From contig NZ_CP040788.1 in the NCBI RefSeq assembly GCF_021922985.1, forward strand, positions 992,001-1,056,000: a stretch of DNA of 64,000 bases, written 5' to 3'. Position numbers and translations under genes: made by a program. Under the pieces are notes generated by a model, which was not told the origin of the DNA, did not search any database, and worked only from the letters and a program-made list of their open reading frames with translations. Position 1 is the first letter of the stretch; every line of letters starts with the position of its first letter. Below are positions 54,100 to 62,424 of this stretch, in pieces. This DNA is from Clavibacter michiganensis subsp. tessellarius (GTDB lineage: Bacteria; Actinomycetota; Actinomycetes; Actinomycetales; Microbacteriaceae).

Positions 54100-55387
54100 G
54101 ACCACCACCACGACCCCCGGCACCCCCGAGATCAGCGGCCGGTCGATCCTGCTCGACCGCGTCACCAAGCGCTACCCCGGCCAGGCGAAGCCCGCCGTCG
54201 ACGGCATCACGCTCGAGATCCCCGCGGGGAGGATCGTGATGCTCGTCGGCCCCTCCGGCTGCGGCAAGACCACGACGCTCAAGATGATCAACCGGCTCAT
54301 CGAGCCCACCGAGGGACGCGTGGTCCTCGGCGACGAGGACGTCACGGGGATCGACGGCGACGAGCTGCGGCGCCGCATCGGCTACGTGATCCAGGCCGGC
54401 GGCCTCTTCCCGCACATGACGGTGGCCGCCAACATCGCCGTCGTGCCGAAGATGCTCGGCTGGGACGCCGCCCGGATCCGCGCCCGCGTCGACGAGCTGC
54501 TCGAGCTCGTCTCGCTCGACCCCGAGCAGTACCGCGACCGCTACCCGAAGGAGCTGTCCGGCGGACAGCAGCAGCGCGTGGGCGTGGCCCGGGCGCTCGC
54601 CGCCGACCCGCCCGTGCTGCTCATGGACGAGCCCTTCGGCGCCGTGGACCCGATCACGCGGCAGCGGCTCCAGGACGAGCTGCTGCGCATCCAGGCCGAG
54701 CTGCAGAAGACCATCGTCATCGTCACGCACGACTTCGACGAGGCCGTGAAGCTCGGCGACTGGATCGTCGTCTTCGCCGAGGGCGCGCGCATCGTCCAGT
54801 ACGACACCCCGGAGCGGATCCTCGCGGAGCCCGCCGACGCGTTCGTGGAGGAGTTCATCGGCTCCGGCGCCGGGCTCAAGCAGCTGACGCTCCGGCGCGT
54901 GGACGAGGTGCCGCTCGCCTCCGCCGTGATCGCGCACCCCGGCGACGCGGCGCGCGACGTGCTCGCCCGCATGGACGAGGTCGGCCACGGCCACGCGGTG
55001 GTCGTCGACGCGCGCGAGCGCCCCCTCCAGTGGCTGTCCCGCCGCCAGCTCGGCCGGCTCGAGGCGGTCGGTCGGGTCCCCGAGCCGCGGCTGCCCGTGA
55101 TCGGCGCCCGCGCGACCCTCAACGACGCCCTCGACACGATGCTCGTCTCGAGCGCCGGCGCCGCGCTCGTCACCGGACGCGGCGGCGCCTTCCTCGGCGT
55201 GATCGACGTCGAGACGGTGATGGACGCGATCACGAGCGCCCGGGCCTCGGCCGCCGACGGCCAGGACGACGCGCCCGTCGGGACCAACACCGGCACGATC
55301 GGCACGGTCGGCGCCGACGCCGAGCGGGCCGACCCCGCCGCGTCCGCCGCCGCCGCGTCCGACGTCGCGGAGGGGCCGGGCGCATGA
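54092..55387 (+). CDS. Osmoprotectant ABC transporter ATP-binding protein with CBS domains
   Basis: A 431-residue ATPase of the ProV/OpuCA type. Walker A GPSGCGKTT, signature LSGGQQQRVG, Walker B LLMDEPFGAVD and H-loop VTHDFDEA are intact. Residues about 275-375 resemble tandem CBS modules, which in OpuA-type importers sense ionic strength; the last 50 residues are Ala-rich. The GTG at 54092 overlaps the upstream permease stop by 8 nt; the stop overlaps the next gene (ATGA). Confidence 0.92.
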   Translation: MSETTTTTPGTPEISGRSILLDRVTKRYPGQAKPAVDGITLEIPAGRIVMLVGPSGCGKTTTLKMINRLIEPTEGRVVLGDEDVTGIDGDELRRRIGYVIQAGGLFPHMTVAANIAVVPKMLGWDAARIRARVDELLELVSLDPEQYRDRYPKELSGGQQQRVGVARALAADPPVLLMDEPFGAVDPITRQRLQDELLRIQAELQKTIVIVTHDFDEAVKLGDWIVVFAEGARIVQYDTPERILAEPADAFVEEFIGSGAGLKQLTLRRVDEVPLASAVIAHPGDAARDVLARMDEVGHGHAVVVDARERPLQWLSRRQLGRLEAVGRVPEPRLPVIGARATLNDALDTMLVSSAGAALVTGRGGAFLGVIDVETVMDAITSARASAADGQDDAPVGTNTGTIGTVGADAERADPAASAAAASDVAEGPGA

Positions 55388-56148
55388 GCATCGCCCTCGA
55401 CGCCCGCACCGGCGTCCCCCGCGGCGCGAGCACCTGGCGCGGGCTCGTCGCGCAGCCCGTCGCCATCGCGGTGGTCCTCGCGGGCTACGTCGCCTGGCTG
55501 CTGATCGCGCCGCTCACCGCCGTGGAGCGCACGACCCTCGCCCCCGCGGCGCTGGGGAAGGCGACCCTCGAGCACCTCGTCCTCACGTTCACCGCCGCCG
55601 CGATCGTCCTGCTGCTCGCCATCCCGCTCGGGGTCCTCCTCACGCGCGCCCGCTTCCGGCCGTTCTCCGCGCCGGTGCTCGCGGTCGCGAACCTCGGGCA
55701 GGCGGCGCCGGCGATCGGGCTCGTGGTGCTGCTCGCCATGGCCGTGCCCGACGGCTTCACGGCGAGCCTCGTCGCCCTGGTGCTCTACGCGGCGCTGCCC
55801 GTCCTCCGGAACACCATGCTCGGCATCCGCGGCGTCGACGAGCGCCTCGTCGAAGCCGGCCGCGGGATGGGCATGAGCCGCGTCGCCGTGCTGTTCCGCA
55901 TCGAGCTGCCGCTGGCCGTGCCCGTGATGCTCGCCGGGATCCGCACCGCCCTCGTGCTCCTCGTCGGCACCGCCGCCCTCGCCGCGTTCGTGAACGGCGG
56001 CGGCCTGGGCGTCCTCATCACCACGGGCGTGAGCCTCTACCTCTACCCCGTCCTCGTCTCCGGGGCCCTCCTCATCGCGCTCCTCGCGCTCGCCATCGAC
56101 TGGCTCGGCCGCATCGTCGAGCACGTCGCCCGCCCGAAGGGACTCTGA
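55384..56148 (+). CDS. Osmoprotectant ABC transporter permease 2
   Basis: A 254-residue second permease with about six membrane segments and the coupling motif VEAGRGMGMSRVAVLFRIELP (in part). It has a 25-residue N-terminal extension compared with permease 1. The ATG overlaps the ATPase stop by 4 nt and its stop is two bases before the binding-protein GTG. Confidence 0.9.
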   Translation: MSIALDARTGVPRGASTWRGLVAQPVAIAVVLAGYVAWLLIAPLTAVERTTLAPAALGKATLEHLVLTFTAAAIVLLLAIPLGVLLTRARFRPFSAPVLAVANLGQAAPAIGLVVLLAMAVPDGFTASLVALVLYAALPVLRNTMLGIRGVDERLVEAGRGMGMSRVAVLFRIELPLAVPVMLAGIRTALVLLVGTAALAAFVNGGGLGVLITTGVSLYLYPVLVSGALLIALLALAIDWLGRIVEHVARPKGL

Positions 56149-56150
56149 CC

Positions 56151-57158
56151 GTGCCGCTCCTCCCCCGATCCCGCCGCCGGCGCCGCATGCTCGCGGCCCC
56201 CGCGCTCGCCGTGGCCGCGCTCGCGACCCTCACCGGGTGCGGCCTGCAGCCCGCGACCGCCTACGTGCCGGACGCGGCGCCCGGCTCCATCCGGCCGCTC
56301 GACCTGCCGCCGGGCGCATCGCTCACGGTGACGTCGAAGAACTTCACCGAGCAGCTGATCCTCGGCAAGATCGCGGTCATCGCGGCGAAGGCGGCGGGCT
56401 TCCAGGTGACGGACGAGACGAACGTGCCCGGCAGCGTGCCCGCGCGCGAGCTCATGACGAGCCATGGTGCCGACATGACGTGGGAGTACACGGGCACGGC
56501 CTGGCTCAGCTACCTCGGCGAGAAGTCCGGCATCCCGGACCAGCGCGCCCAGTACGAGGCCGTGCGCGACGCGGATGCGGCGAACGGGCTCACCTGGCTG
56601 ACCCCCGCGCCGCTCAACAACACGTACGCGCTCGCGATGCGCAGCGAGGAGGCCGACCGGCTCGGCATCACGAAGCTGTCGCAGATCGCGGACCTGCCCG
56701 TGGACCAGCGGACGTTCTGCGTGGAGGCGGAGTTCAACTCCCGGAGCGACGGGCTGTCGCCGCTGCTGGAGGCCTACGGCATCCCGCGCGGATCCGCGGA
56801 CGGCGTGCCCGACGGCAACGTCTCGATCTTCGACACCGGCGCGGTCTACACGGCGGCCGACCGCGGCACCTGCCAGTTCGGCGAGGTCTACACGACGGAC
56901 GGGCGCATCGACAAGCTGGGCCTCACGATCCTGCAGGACGACCTCGGGTTCTTCCCCGCGTACAACGTGGCGCCCGTGCTCGACAGCGCGACGCTCGCCG
57001 AGTACCCGGGGCTCGAGGACGTGTTCGACCGCATCTCCCCCGAGATCACCGACGACGCGCTCCGGAAGATGAACCTGGAGGTGGACGACCAGGGCGAGGA
57101 GCCCGCGGACGTCGCCTACCGCTTCATGGTCGACCACGGCTTCGTGACCGCGCCGTAG
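56151..57158 (+). CDS. Osmoprotectant-binding lipoprotein
   Basis: A 335-residue extracellular binding protein. The arginine-rich signal peptide ends in the lipobox LTGC with Cys30 lipidated. The mature part begins SLTVTSKNFTEQLILGK, typical of OpuAC/ProX-type quaternary-amine receptors, and contains aromatic residues suited to a cation-pi cage (WEYTGTAWLSYLG). GTG start. Last gene of the uptake operon; the minisatellite lies just beyond its stop. Confidence 0.92.
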   Translation: MPLLPRSRRRRRMLAAPALAVAALATLTGCGLQPATAYVPDAAPGSIRPLDLPPGASLTVTSKNFTEQLILGKIAVIAAKAAGFQVTDETNVPGSVPARELMTSHGADMTWEYTGTAWLSYLGEKSGIPDQRAQYEAVRDADAANGLTWLTPAPLNNTYALAMRSEEADRLGITKLSQIADLPVDQRTFCVEAEFNSRSDGLSPLLEAYGIPRGSADGVPDGNVSIFDTGAVYTAADRGTCQFGEVYTTDGRIDKLGLTILQDDLGFFPAYNVAPVLDSATLAEYPGLEDVFDRISPEITDDALRKMNLEVDDQGEEPADVAYRFMVDHGFVTAP

Positions 57159-57179
57159 GCCGGCGTCGCCGGGGACGTC

Positions 57180-57408
57180 AGCTGCGCATCCACCTGCGGA
57201 GCTGCCCGCCGGACCACGACCGCGCCCGCTAGCTGCGCATCCACCTGCGGAGCTGCCCGCCGGACCACGACCGCGCCCGTCAGCTGCGCATCCACCCGCG
57301 GAGCTGCCCGGCGGACCTTGACCGCGCCCGCTAGCTGCGCATCCACCTGCGGAGCTGCCCGCCGGACCACGACCGCGCCCGCTAGCTGCGCATCCACCTG
57401 CGGAGCTG
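57180..57408. repeat. 51-bp minisatellite, four full copies plus a partial one
   Basis: Units start at 57180, 57231, 57282 and 57333; a 25-base partial fifth (57384-57408) is the end of the helicase gene itself. Units 1, 2 and 4 are nearly identical; unit 3 has five or so changes. Each unit consists of the last codons and stop of the helicase gene plus a 26-base spacer, and each can fold CAGCTGCGCA/TGCGGAGCTG as a near-perfect hairpin. It fills the gap between two convergent genes. Confidence 0.93.
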
Positions 57409-59190
57409 GTCGATGCGCTGCTGCAGCTGCGTCACGCTGCACTGGCCGACCGCGGGCCCGCCGCAGACGCGCCGGAGCTCCGCGTGCACGAGCCCGTGCG
57501 GCTCGCCGTGCAGCTTGGCGCGCATGCCGACGAGGCTGTTGAGGAGCTGCCGCTGCTCCTTGAGCGTGCGGTACAGCGGGATGTCGTCCGGGTCCTTGGG
57601 GGCGCCGCTCTCCGCCTGCTTGCGCTCCCGCTCGCTGGCGTGCTTGGACTGCCGGTGCTGCCGCTGGGCGAGGAGCTCACGCACCTGCTCGGGCTCGAGG
57701 ATCCCGGGGAGCCCGATGAACTCCTCCTCCTCGAGGCTGCCGACGTCGGCCATCTGCCCGAACTCGGCGCCGTCGAAGAGCACCTTGTCGAAGGTGGCCT
57801 CGGAGCCCATCGCCTCGAAGGAGAACTCGCTGAGGAGGGAGTCGGACCCCTTCTCGCTGCGGTTCGCCTCGCCCATCATGGCGTCCTCGGGGTTGTAGAG
57901 GTCGCCCTCCTTGGAGGAGTCGCGGTCGAGGGCGTGGTCGCGCTGGCGCTCGAGCTCGTTGGCGAGCACGAGGAGGTTCGGGACGCTGGGCAGGAAGATC
58001 GACGCCGTCTCGCCGCGGCGGCGGGCCCGCACGAAGCGGCCGATGGCCTGCGCGAAGAACAGCGGGGTGGACGCGCTGGTGGCGTACACGCCGACGGCGA
58101 GGCGCGGCACGTCGACGCCCTCGGACACCATGCGCACCGCGACCATCCACCGCGAGGTGCCGGCGGAGAAGCGGTCGATGTTCGCGCTCGCCTCGACGTC
58201 GTCGGAGAGGACGAGGGTGACGGGCTGGCCGCTGAGGCGCTGGAGGATCGCGGCGTAGGCGCGCGCGGTGGTGTGGTCGGTCGCGATGACGAGGCCGCCC
58301 GCGTCCGGGATCGACTGCCGCACCTCGCTGAGGCGGCGGTCGGCCGCGGCGAGAACCTGAGGGATCCACTCCCCGTCCGGGGCGAGCGCCGTGCGCCACG
58401 CCTGCGAGGTGATGTCCTTCGTGTTGCCCTCGGCGAGCTGCGCCTCCATCTCGTCGCCCATCTTGTTGCGCCAGCGCATGCTGCCGGCGTAGGCGAGGAA
58501 GATGACGGGCCGGACGACGCCGTCGGCGAGCGCGCGGCCGTAGCCGTAGTCGTAGTCGGTCTGCGAGAGGCGGACGCCGCGGTGGTCGCGGAGGTAGCTG
58601 ACGAACGGGATGGGCGCCGTGTCCGAGCGGAAGGGCGTCCCCGTGAGCGAGAGGCGGCGGGTCGCACGCTCGAAGGCCTCGCGGATCGCGTCGCCCCAGC
58701 TGAGCGCGTCGCCGCCGTGGTGGACCTCGTCGAGGATCACGAGGGTGCGGCTCGACTCGGTCATGGTCTTGTGCAGGTACGGGTTCGCGGCCACCTGCGC
58801 GTACGTGACGGCGGCCCCGTGGTAGTGCCGGCCGAGGGCGCCGGAGCTGTTGCTGTACATCGGGTCGAGGCGCACGCCCGCGCGCGCCGCGGCGTCGGCC
58901 CACTGCTTCTTGAGGTGCTCGGTGGGCGCGACGACCGTGATCCGGTCGACGGTCTTGCGGTGCAGCAGCTCGGAGGCGAGGCGGAGCGCGAACGTGGTCT
59001 TGCCGGCGCCCGGGGTCGCGTTGGCGAGGAAGTCGCGCGGCTCGTTCTCGAAGTAGGCGGTGAGGGCCTCCTCCTGCCAGGCCCGCAGCTTGCTGACGGT
59101 GCCCCAGGCGGCGCGCTCCGGGAAGGCCGGCGAGAGGTGCTCGGCCGCGGCGGATCCGACGTGCGGAGGAGGGGACGGCAGGGTGCTCAC
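57382..59190 (-). CDS. SF2 DEAD/DEAH-box helicase
   Basis: A 602-residue helicase of the XPB/RadD-like type. ATPGAGKT at 58-65, DEVHHGG at 154-160, LTGTPFR as motif III, and motif VI AIGRFVRARRRGE. The C-terminal 150 residues are charged and helical (LAQRQHRQSKHASERERKQ) and end in QLRRWMRS. Probably acts on DNA or RNA repair intermediates; specific role unknown. GTG start; TATCGT eight bases upstream suggests a leaderless transcript. Its 3' end is the source of the neighbouring minisatellite. Confidence 0.9.
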   Translation of the reverse strand: MSTLPSPPPHVGSAAAEHLSPAFPERAAWGTVSKLRAWQEEALTAYFENEPRDFLANATPGAGKTTFALRLASELLHRKTVDRITVVAPTEHLKKQWADAAARAGVRLDPMYSNSSGALGRHYHGAAVTYAQVAANPYLHKTMTESSRTLVILDEVHHGGDALSWGDAIREAFERATRRLSLTGTPFRSDTAPIPFVSYLRDHRGVRLSQTDYDYGYGRALADGVVRPVIFLAYAGSMRWRNKMGDEMEAQLAEGNTKDITSQAWRTALAPDGEWIPQVLAAADRRLSEVRQSIPDAGGLVIATDHTTARAYAAILQRLSGQPVTLVLSDDVEASANIDRFSAGTSRWMVAVRMVSEGVDVPRLAVGVYATSASTPLFFAQAIGRFVRARRRGETASIFLPSVPNLLVLANELERQRDHALDRDSSKEGDLYNPEDAMMGEANRSEKGSDSLLSEFSFEAMGSEATFDKVLFDGAEFGQMADVGSLEEEEFIGLPGILEPEQVRELLAQRQHRQSKHASERERKQAESGAPKDPDDIPLYRTLKEQRQLLNSLVGMRAKLHGEPHGLVHAELRRVCGGPAVGQCSVTQLQQRIDQLRRWMRS

Positions 59191-59389
59191 TCGACCTCAC
59201 GATACCCGCCCGCGACCGTCGGCCCGACGGCTCGCGCCCCCGTCGGGGAGGACGGCGGGAGCGGATCCGCACGGCCGTCGGCGAGGCGTCCCGGCGCTCC
59301 CCGTCCGGCGGATCCGGAGCCCGGCGGACGGCCGGGCGCGTCGCCTCCCCTGCCCCTCGGCGCACGTCGACCGGCTGCCCGGCGTGCGC

Positions 59390-60571
59390 TCAGACCGGGC
59401 GCCCGGCGGGCCCGAGGAGCGCCGTCGCGAGCGTCTCGGCGGCCTGCCGGTCGCTCGGCGGGTGGAAGCCGCCGGCCAGCGCGTCGCGGTGCAGGCGGCC
59501 GAGCTCGTCGCCCGTGCGGAACGCCGATCCGCCGACGACGCCGACGGCCGCGCGCACGACGTCCGCCGCGGTGCGCGTGGCGCGGGCCTTGGCGCCCACG
59601 AGGAGCGACGGCCACCGGTCGCCGTGGTCGACGCCGCGGTCCACGTCCTCGGCGAGCGCCCGCAGCTGCGGGGCGAGGGCGTCCTGCTGGAGGGCCGCCT
59701 CGGCGACGAGCGCGCGCACGGCGGGGTCGACGGCGAGGGACGCTCCGCCCGCGGCGTGGGAGGTCCTGCTCCGCGCGGACGCGACCGCGAGGTCGAGCGC
59801 GCGCCGGCCGAGCCCCGCGTACACGGACGCGATCAGCAGCTCGAAGGCCTGGAGGACCGCGAGCGCGAAGGGGTCGTCGCGACGTCCCGCCTCGCGGCGG
59901 CGGACGACGTCGGCGGCGGGGGCATGCACGTCGCGCAGCTCGACGCTGTCGCTGCGCGTCGCGCGCATGCCGAGGGTGTCCCAGTCCTGGACGATCTCGA
60001 GGCCCGGCGCGTCGCGGCGCACGAACGCGTGCACGAGGAGCGGCCGCTCGGGATCGGCGTCGTCCCGGCCGAAGAGCCCGAGCCGGGTCCACGCGGGAGA
60101 CATGCTCGCGGACGCCTTCGTGCCCGTGAAGTTGTAGCCGCCCGTGCCGTCGGGCACGGCGCGCGTGCGGGCGTCGCCGAGGCCGGCGTCGTTGCCGGGC
60201 TCGCTGATGGCGAAGGCGAGCACCTCGCCACGGGCGGCGTCCTCGAGCACGCCGCGGAGGGAGTCGTCGCCGCGGTCGGCGAGGATCCGCGCGACGGCCG
60301 TCCAGACGAGATGCATGCCGACGCCGAGGGCCGTCGCGGGAGCGGCCTCCGCGAGGAGCGACTGGCAGCGCACGGCGTCCGCGAGCGAGGCGCCGGATCC
60401 GCCGAGGTCGCGCGGCACGAGGAGGCGCAGGTACCCCGCCTCCCGCAGCTCCGCCAGGTCCTCCGTGAAGAAGGCGGCGCGCTCGTCGTAGCCGGCGGCC
60501 CGGGAGCGGATCCGCTCGAGCAGGGCGTCGTCGAGGAGCGCGTGCGGATCGAGCGGGTCGGCCGGCGTCAT
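59390..60571 (-). CDS. Acyl-CoA dehydrogenase family protein
   Basis: A 393-residue flavoprotein of normal family length. AISEPGNDAGLGD is the flavin-site segment, WDTLGMRATRSDS is typical of the group-D/oxygenase-like subfamily, and the C-terminus contains VVGGSAFRTGDELGRLHRD. The usual EGT-type Glu segment is replaced by this alternative end, as in DszC-like flavin monooxygenases and some acyl-CoA dehydrogenases, so the reaction is uncertain. About 200 bp of GC-rich sequence without features separates it from the helicase start. It is not part of the lipid operon. Confidence 0.85.
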   Translation of the reverse strand: MTPADPLDPHALLDDALLERIRSRAAGYDERAAFFTEDLAELREAGYLRLLVPRDLGGSGASLADAVRCQSLLAEAAPATALGVGMHLVWTAVARILADRGDDSLRGVLEDAARGEVLAFAISEPGNDAGLGDARTRAVPDGTGGYNFTGTKASASMSPAWTRLGLFGRDDADPERPLLVHAFVRRDAPGLEIVQDWDTLGMRATRSDSVELRDVHAPAADVVRRREAGRRDDPFALAVLQAFELLIASVYAGLGRRALDLAVASARSRTSHAAGGASLAVDPAVRALVAEAALQQDALAPQLRALAEDVDRGVDHGDRWPSLLVGAKARATRTAADVVRAAVGVVGGSAFRTGDELGRLHRDALAGGFHPPSDRQAAETLATALLGPAGRPV

Positions 60572-60622
60572 GCGCCCATCCTCCCCCGGGCAGGCGGCAG
60601 CCCGGGGCCCGGATCCCGCCGC

Positions 60623-61474
60623 TCAGCCGGCCGACAGGACCAGCGCGTTGCCCCACGGGTCCTCGAACGCGAGCGCGCGCCCGTCGTCCCGCGTGGCCAC
60701 GCCCGCGTGGCGGAGCCGCGCGTCGACGGCCTCGACCTCGTCGCGCGTGGGCACCTCGATGCGGACGGTGCCGAGCCCGAGCGTCGCCGGACGCCGACCC
60801 GCGCCGCGGCTGTTCCAGGTGTTCATGGCCATGTGGTGGTGGTACCCGCCGGCCGAGACGAAGATCGCCGAGCCGTGCCAGCCGGCGACGAGCTCGAAGC
60901 CGAGCGTGTCGACGTAGAACGCGCTCGCCGTCTCCGTGTCGCCCACCTGGAGGTGCACGTGCCCGATGCCGGCCGCGTCGTCCGCGGGCGAGGCGACGGG
61001 CGCGAGCTCCTGCTGCAGGTAGGCGTTCGGGTCGAGGCGGAGCGAGCCCATGACGACGTGCCCGTCCTCCCACGTCCACTCGTCCCGCGGGCGGTCGGTG
61101 TAGAGCTCGACGCCGTTGCCCTCGGGGTCGGTGAAGTAGAACGCGCGGCTCACCAGGTGGTCGGCGCTGCCCGCGTACGTGCCGGGCGCGCGACGCGCGA
61201 CGGAGGCGACCGAGCGCGCCAGGGCCGCGGGGGTGTCGAAGAGCACGGCCGTGTGGAAGAGGCCCGCGTCCCCGGGGCTCGGCAGGTCGAGGCCGTGCCC
61301 GGTCTCCAGGATCACGGCGGGGGCGCTCCCCCGGCCGAGCGTCGCGGACCCCCGGCCCTCGGCGACGAGGTCGAGGCCGACGGCGTCGCGGTAGTAGGCG
61401 GTCATGGCGTCGAGGTCGCGGACCAGGAGGGTCACGGGCCCCATGGTCGTGTCGGCGGAGAGCAGGTCGGGCAT
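60623..61474 (-). CDS. VOC-family dioxygenase-like protein (CatE type)
   Basis: A 283-residue protein with two vicinal-oxygen-chelate halves. Metal ligands are suggested by MGPVTLLVRD/FHTAVLF and by GIGHVHLQVGD...YHHHMAMNTW and ALAFEDPWGN; the pattern is that of bacterial catechol-2,3-dioxygenase-like CatE proteins. It could detoxify quinones or catechols. A 20-base palindrome lies 31 bp before the start, so a repressor probably controls it. Confidence 0.85.
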   Translation of the reverse strand: MPDLLSADTTMGPVTLLVRDLDAMTAYYRDAVGLDLVAEGRGSATLGRGSAPAVILETGHGLDLPSPGDAGLFHTAVLFDTPAALARSVASVARRAPGTYAGSADHLVSRAFYFTDPEGNGVELYTDRPRDEWTWEDGHVVMGSLRLDPNAYLQQELAPVASPADDAAGIGHVHLQVGDTETASAFYVDTLGFELVAGWHGSAIFVSAGGYHHHMAMNTWNSRGAGRRPATLGLGTVRIEVPTRDEVEAVDARLRHAGVATRDDGRALAFEDPWGNALVLSAG

Positions 61475-61505
61475 GGGTCCTCGGGTTCGCTCGGGGTGGA
61501 TCAGG

Positions 61506-61525
61506 TTGCTTGAGGGCTCAACCAA
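61506..61525. promoter_or_regulatory. Operator-like palindrome upstream of the VOC gene
   Basis: TTGCTTGAGGGCTCAACCAA is a near-perfect inverted repeat (8 of 9 pairs) in the divergent gap between the VOC and SGNH genes. Spacing and composition resemble MarR-type sites. Confidence 0.5.
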
Positions 61526-61616
61526 CTCGTCGCCGCGGTCATTCCCGCGCCCCGTACGCGAGTCCCGGCGCGAGGCCGTTCCTATGATGGGATGCGCCCC
61601 ACCCGGAAGGAACCGC

Positions 61617-62408
61617 ATGACCCAGCCCCACCCCTGGCGCCGCTACGTCGCCCTCGGCGACTCCTTCACGGAGGGCATCGGCGATCCCGAGCCGGGCAGC
61701 CCGGGCGGGCACCGGGGCTGGGCGGACCGCGTGGCCGAGGTGCTCGCGGATCAGGTCGAGGGCTTCTCCTACGCGAACCTCGCCATCCGCGGACGGCTCC
61801 TCGCGCAGATCGCCGACGAGCAGGTCGAGCCGGCCCTGGCCCTGCACCCCGACCTCGTGTCCCTCTCCGCGGGCGGCAACGACATCCTCCGGCCGGGCGC
61901 CGACCCCGACCGGCTCGCGGACCGCCTCGACGGCATGGTCGCCCGGCTCTCCTCCGAGGGCGCGACCGTGGTGCTCTTCACGGGCACCGACGTCAAGTTC
62001 TCCCCCGTGTTCGGGCGCCTCCGCGGCAAGGTCGCGATCTACAACGAGGACATCCGCGCGATCGCCGCCCGGCATGACTGCATCGTGGCCGACCAGTGGT
62101 CGCTCACCGAGATCCAGGACCCGCGCATGTGGGACGTCGACCGGCTGCACCTCGCGCCGCTCGGCCACCACACGGTGGCGCGCATGGTGCTCGCCGCGCT
62201 CGCCGTGGAGAACGACCTCGAGCCCCGGAAGCCCGAGCCGCTCCCGGCGCGCACGTGGCGGCAGGCGCGCGCGGGCGACATCGACTGGGCGCGGTCCTAC
62301 TTCGTGCCGTGGGTGCTGCGGCGGCTCCGCCACCAGTCCTCCGGCGACGGGCGCACGGCCAAGCGGCCGGACGCCTCGCCGTGGACGCGCGTCGACGCGG
62401 GCGGCTGA
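61617..62408 (+). CDS. SGNH/GDSL hydrolase
   Basis: A 263-residue esterase or lipase-like enzyme. Ser16 in GDSFTEG is the nucleophile, the GGND motif provides the oxyanion Asn, and VDRLHLAPLGHH supplies the Asp-x-x-His pair. No signal peptide, so cytosolic. GGAAGGAA precedes the ATG; TATGAT at 61583-61588 is a likely -10. Substrate unknown. It ends 16 bp before the convergent carboxypeptidase gene. Confidence 0.9.
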   Translation: MTQPHPWRRYVALGDSFTEGIGDPEPGSPGGHRGWADRVAEVLADQVEGFSYANLAIRGRLLAQIADEQVEPALALHPDLVSLSAGGNDILRPGADPDRLADRLDGMVARLSSEGATVVLFTGTDVKFSPVFGRLRGKVAIYNEDIRAIAARHDCIVADQWSLTEIQDPRMWDVDRLHLAPLGHHTVARMVLAALAVENDLEPRKPEPLPARTWRQARAGDIDWARSYFVPWVLRRLRHQSSGDGRTAKRPDASPWTRVDAGG

Positions 62409-62424
62409 CCCGCGACGCCGGTCG

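Noticed and set aside
57180-57408. CRISPR array
   Set aside because: Units are contiguous 51-bp tandem copies with no unique spacers, no cas genes are nearby, and the unit derives from the helicase gene.
57116-57442. Repetitive open frame through the minisatellite as a repeat protein
   Set aside because: The 51-bp unit keeps any frame open, and the frame overlaps two convergent genes; there is no start signal.
59191-59389. Possible small gene between the helicase and the acyl-CoA dehydrogenase
   Set aside because: No start with ribosome site and no recognisable product in this GC-rich 199-bp gap.
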